Both the position numbers and the translations under genes were made by a program. The notes below the pieces were generated by a model. That model had not been told where the DNA came from. It saw only the letters and a list, made by a program, of their open reading frames with translations, and made no database searches. A stretch of 64,000 nt of DNA from JANXQG01 sp964615095 (GTDB taxonomy: Bacteria > Planctomycetota > Planctomycetia > Pirellulales > Thermoguttaceae): NCBI GenBank assembly GCA_964615095.1, contig CAZTPX010000023.1:1-64000 (forward strand), read 5' to 3'. This document shows positions 63,713 to 64,000 of the stretch, one piece after another (the first letter of the stretch is position 1; each line of letters begins with the position of its first letter).

Positions 63713-64000
63713 TTAACGTGGCCGTTGGCCCGATTCGTCATATTGCTCGGCGTAGTGCTTGGGAGTGATCTCACAGGTGTCAAGAAGACACCTCTTGGAC
63801 ACCATGAACCGGTCGAGTAACTCGCGGAGGGGCAACCCATCCGGCTTCACGCGGGGGGTGCGGCCGGCCAGCAGATCATCCTTTTGTTCCAGCCATTGGG
63901 CGAGAGCGAGCTGACCGTCAGGATCATTGGCAACCTTGCCGAAATAGCAGAACTTCCCTTTGACTTTCTTGGCCCAACGGCCCGTAGCATGCCGAAATAA
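63713..64000 (-). pseudogene. Tyrosine-type integrase/recombinase N-terminal fragment
   Basis: The minus strand reads, from the window edge, HATGRWAKKVKGKFCYFGKV, then DDLLAGRTPRVKPDGLPLRE, LLDRFMVSKRCLLDTCEITP and KHYAEQYDESG, then stops after about 95 codons. This is the N-terminal SAM-like region seen in planctomycete site-specific integrases, where it normally continues into a catalytic domain with R-H-R-Y. The frame dies at 63713 and unrelated sequence follows, so the gene is broken; its start is outside the window. Confidence 0.65.

Overview
The window is about 60% GC and reads as a chromosomal segment of a Planctomycetes bacterium, probably of the Pirellulales type. The evidence is the R-x-FE-x-LE-x-R-x-LLS-like N-terminal motif on two giant secreted proteins, autotransporter-type beta repeats with PEP-CTERM anchoring, an ECF sigma factor coupled to a Ser/Thr kinase-SUMF1 protein, twin-arginine Gfo/Idh/MocA oxidoreductases, a hydrazine-synthase-alpha-like cytochrome, a LRR membrane protein and many secreted glycoside hydrolases. 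No rRNA or complete tRNA was seen.

Layout. 0-2.3 kb: the start of rpsA, then plsC and a secreted sugar isomerase, all on the minus strand. 2.5-5.1 kb: a sedolisin-like protease with TIG and FG-GAP repeats. 5.1-8.2 kb is a gene graveyard. It holds a palindromic repeat, one copy of a ~630-bp dispersed element, a broken REase-NACHT NTPase interrupted by a 256-bp palindromic insertion, an AAA+ scrap, a nucleotidyltransferase joined to an RND-pump scrap, and a truncated HEPN-like ORF. 8.2-18 kb (minus): a GH51/GH79-like secreted enzyme, a PEP-CTERM beta-repeat protein, the kinase-SUMF1 protein and its ECF sigma factor. 18.5-30.4 kb (mostly minus): a second AAA+ remnant, a GATase-like protein, a secreted putative hydrolase, a truncated secretin homologue, a GH95 fucosidase, two MocA oxidoreductases, a TPR lipoprotein and pncA. 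30.7-33.1 kb (plus): a low-GC EEP nuclease/unknown-protein pair, then a Tat transglutaminase. 33-45 kb: a GH50-like enzyme, a beta-barrel protein, a phosphotransacylase/crotonase pair, a GT39-like glycosyltransferase, a CBM/TIM-barrel enzyme, a LRR protein, and a DUF4139 gene cut off by the second copy of the dispersed element.

45-53.4 kb (plus) is a tight operon: a HzsA-like diheme/SUMF1 fusion, a secreted clan-A glycoside hydrolase and two ATP-grasp (R2K-like) proteins, with 4-nt start/stop overlaps at the last two junctions. 53.7-59.3 kb (minus) is a co-directional series: HtrA protease, thiL, tsaE, kptA (RNA 2'-phosphotransferase), a DUF1152 protein and an ADP-ribosylglycohydrolase. The two ATP-grasp genes converge on kptA/DUF1152/ADP-ribosylglycohydrolase. 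This makes a candidate ADP-ribose/RNA-end-processing locus and is the best candidate here for an unusual system. 59.4-64 kb: a small lipoprotein, a repeat-rich spacer, a GH123/DUF4091-like secreted enzyme and a broken tyrosine integrase at the edge.

Most intact genes look like polysaccharide scavenging (GH95, GH50-like, GH51-like, GH123-like, MocA and sugar isomerase proteins), extracellular proteolysis and surface display. Several families of palindromic repeats are scattered between and inside genes. All assignments come from reading the sequence; no database search was run.
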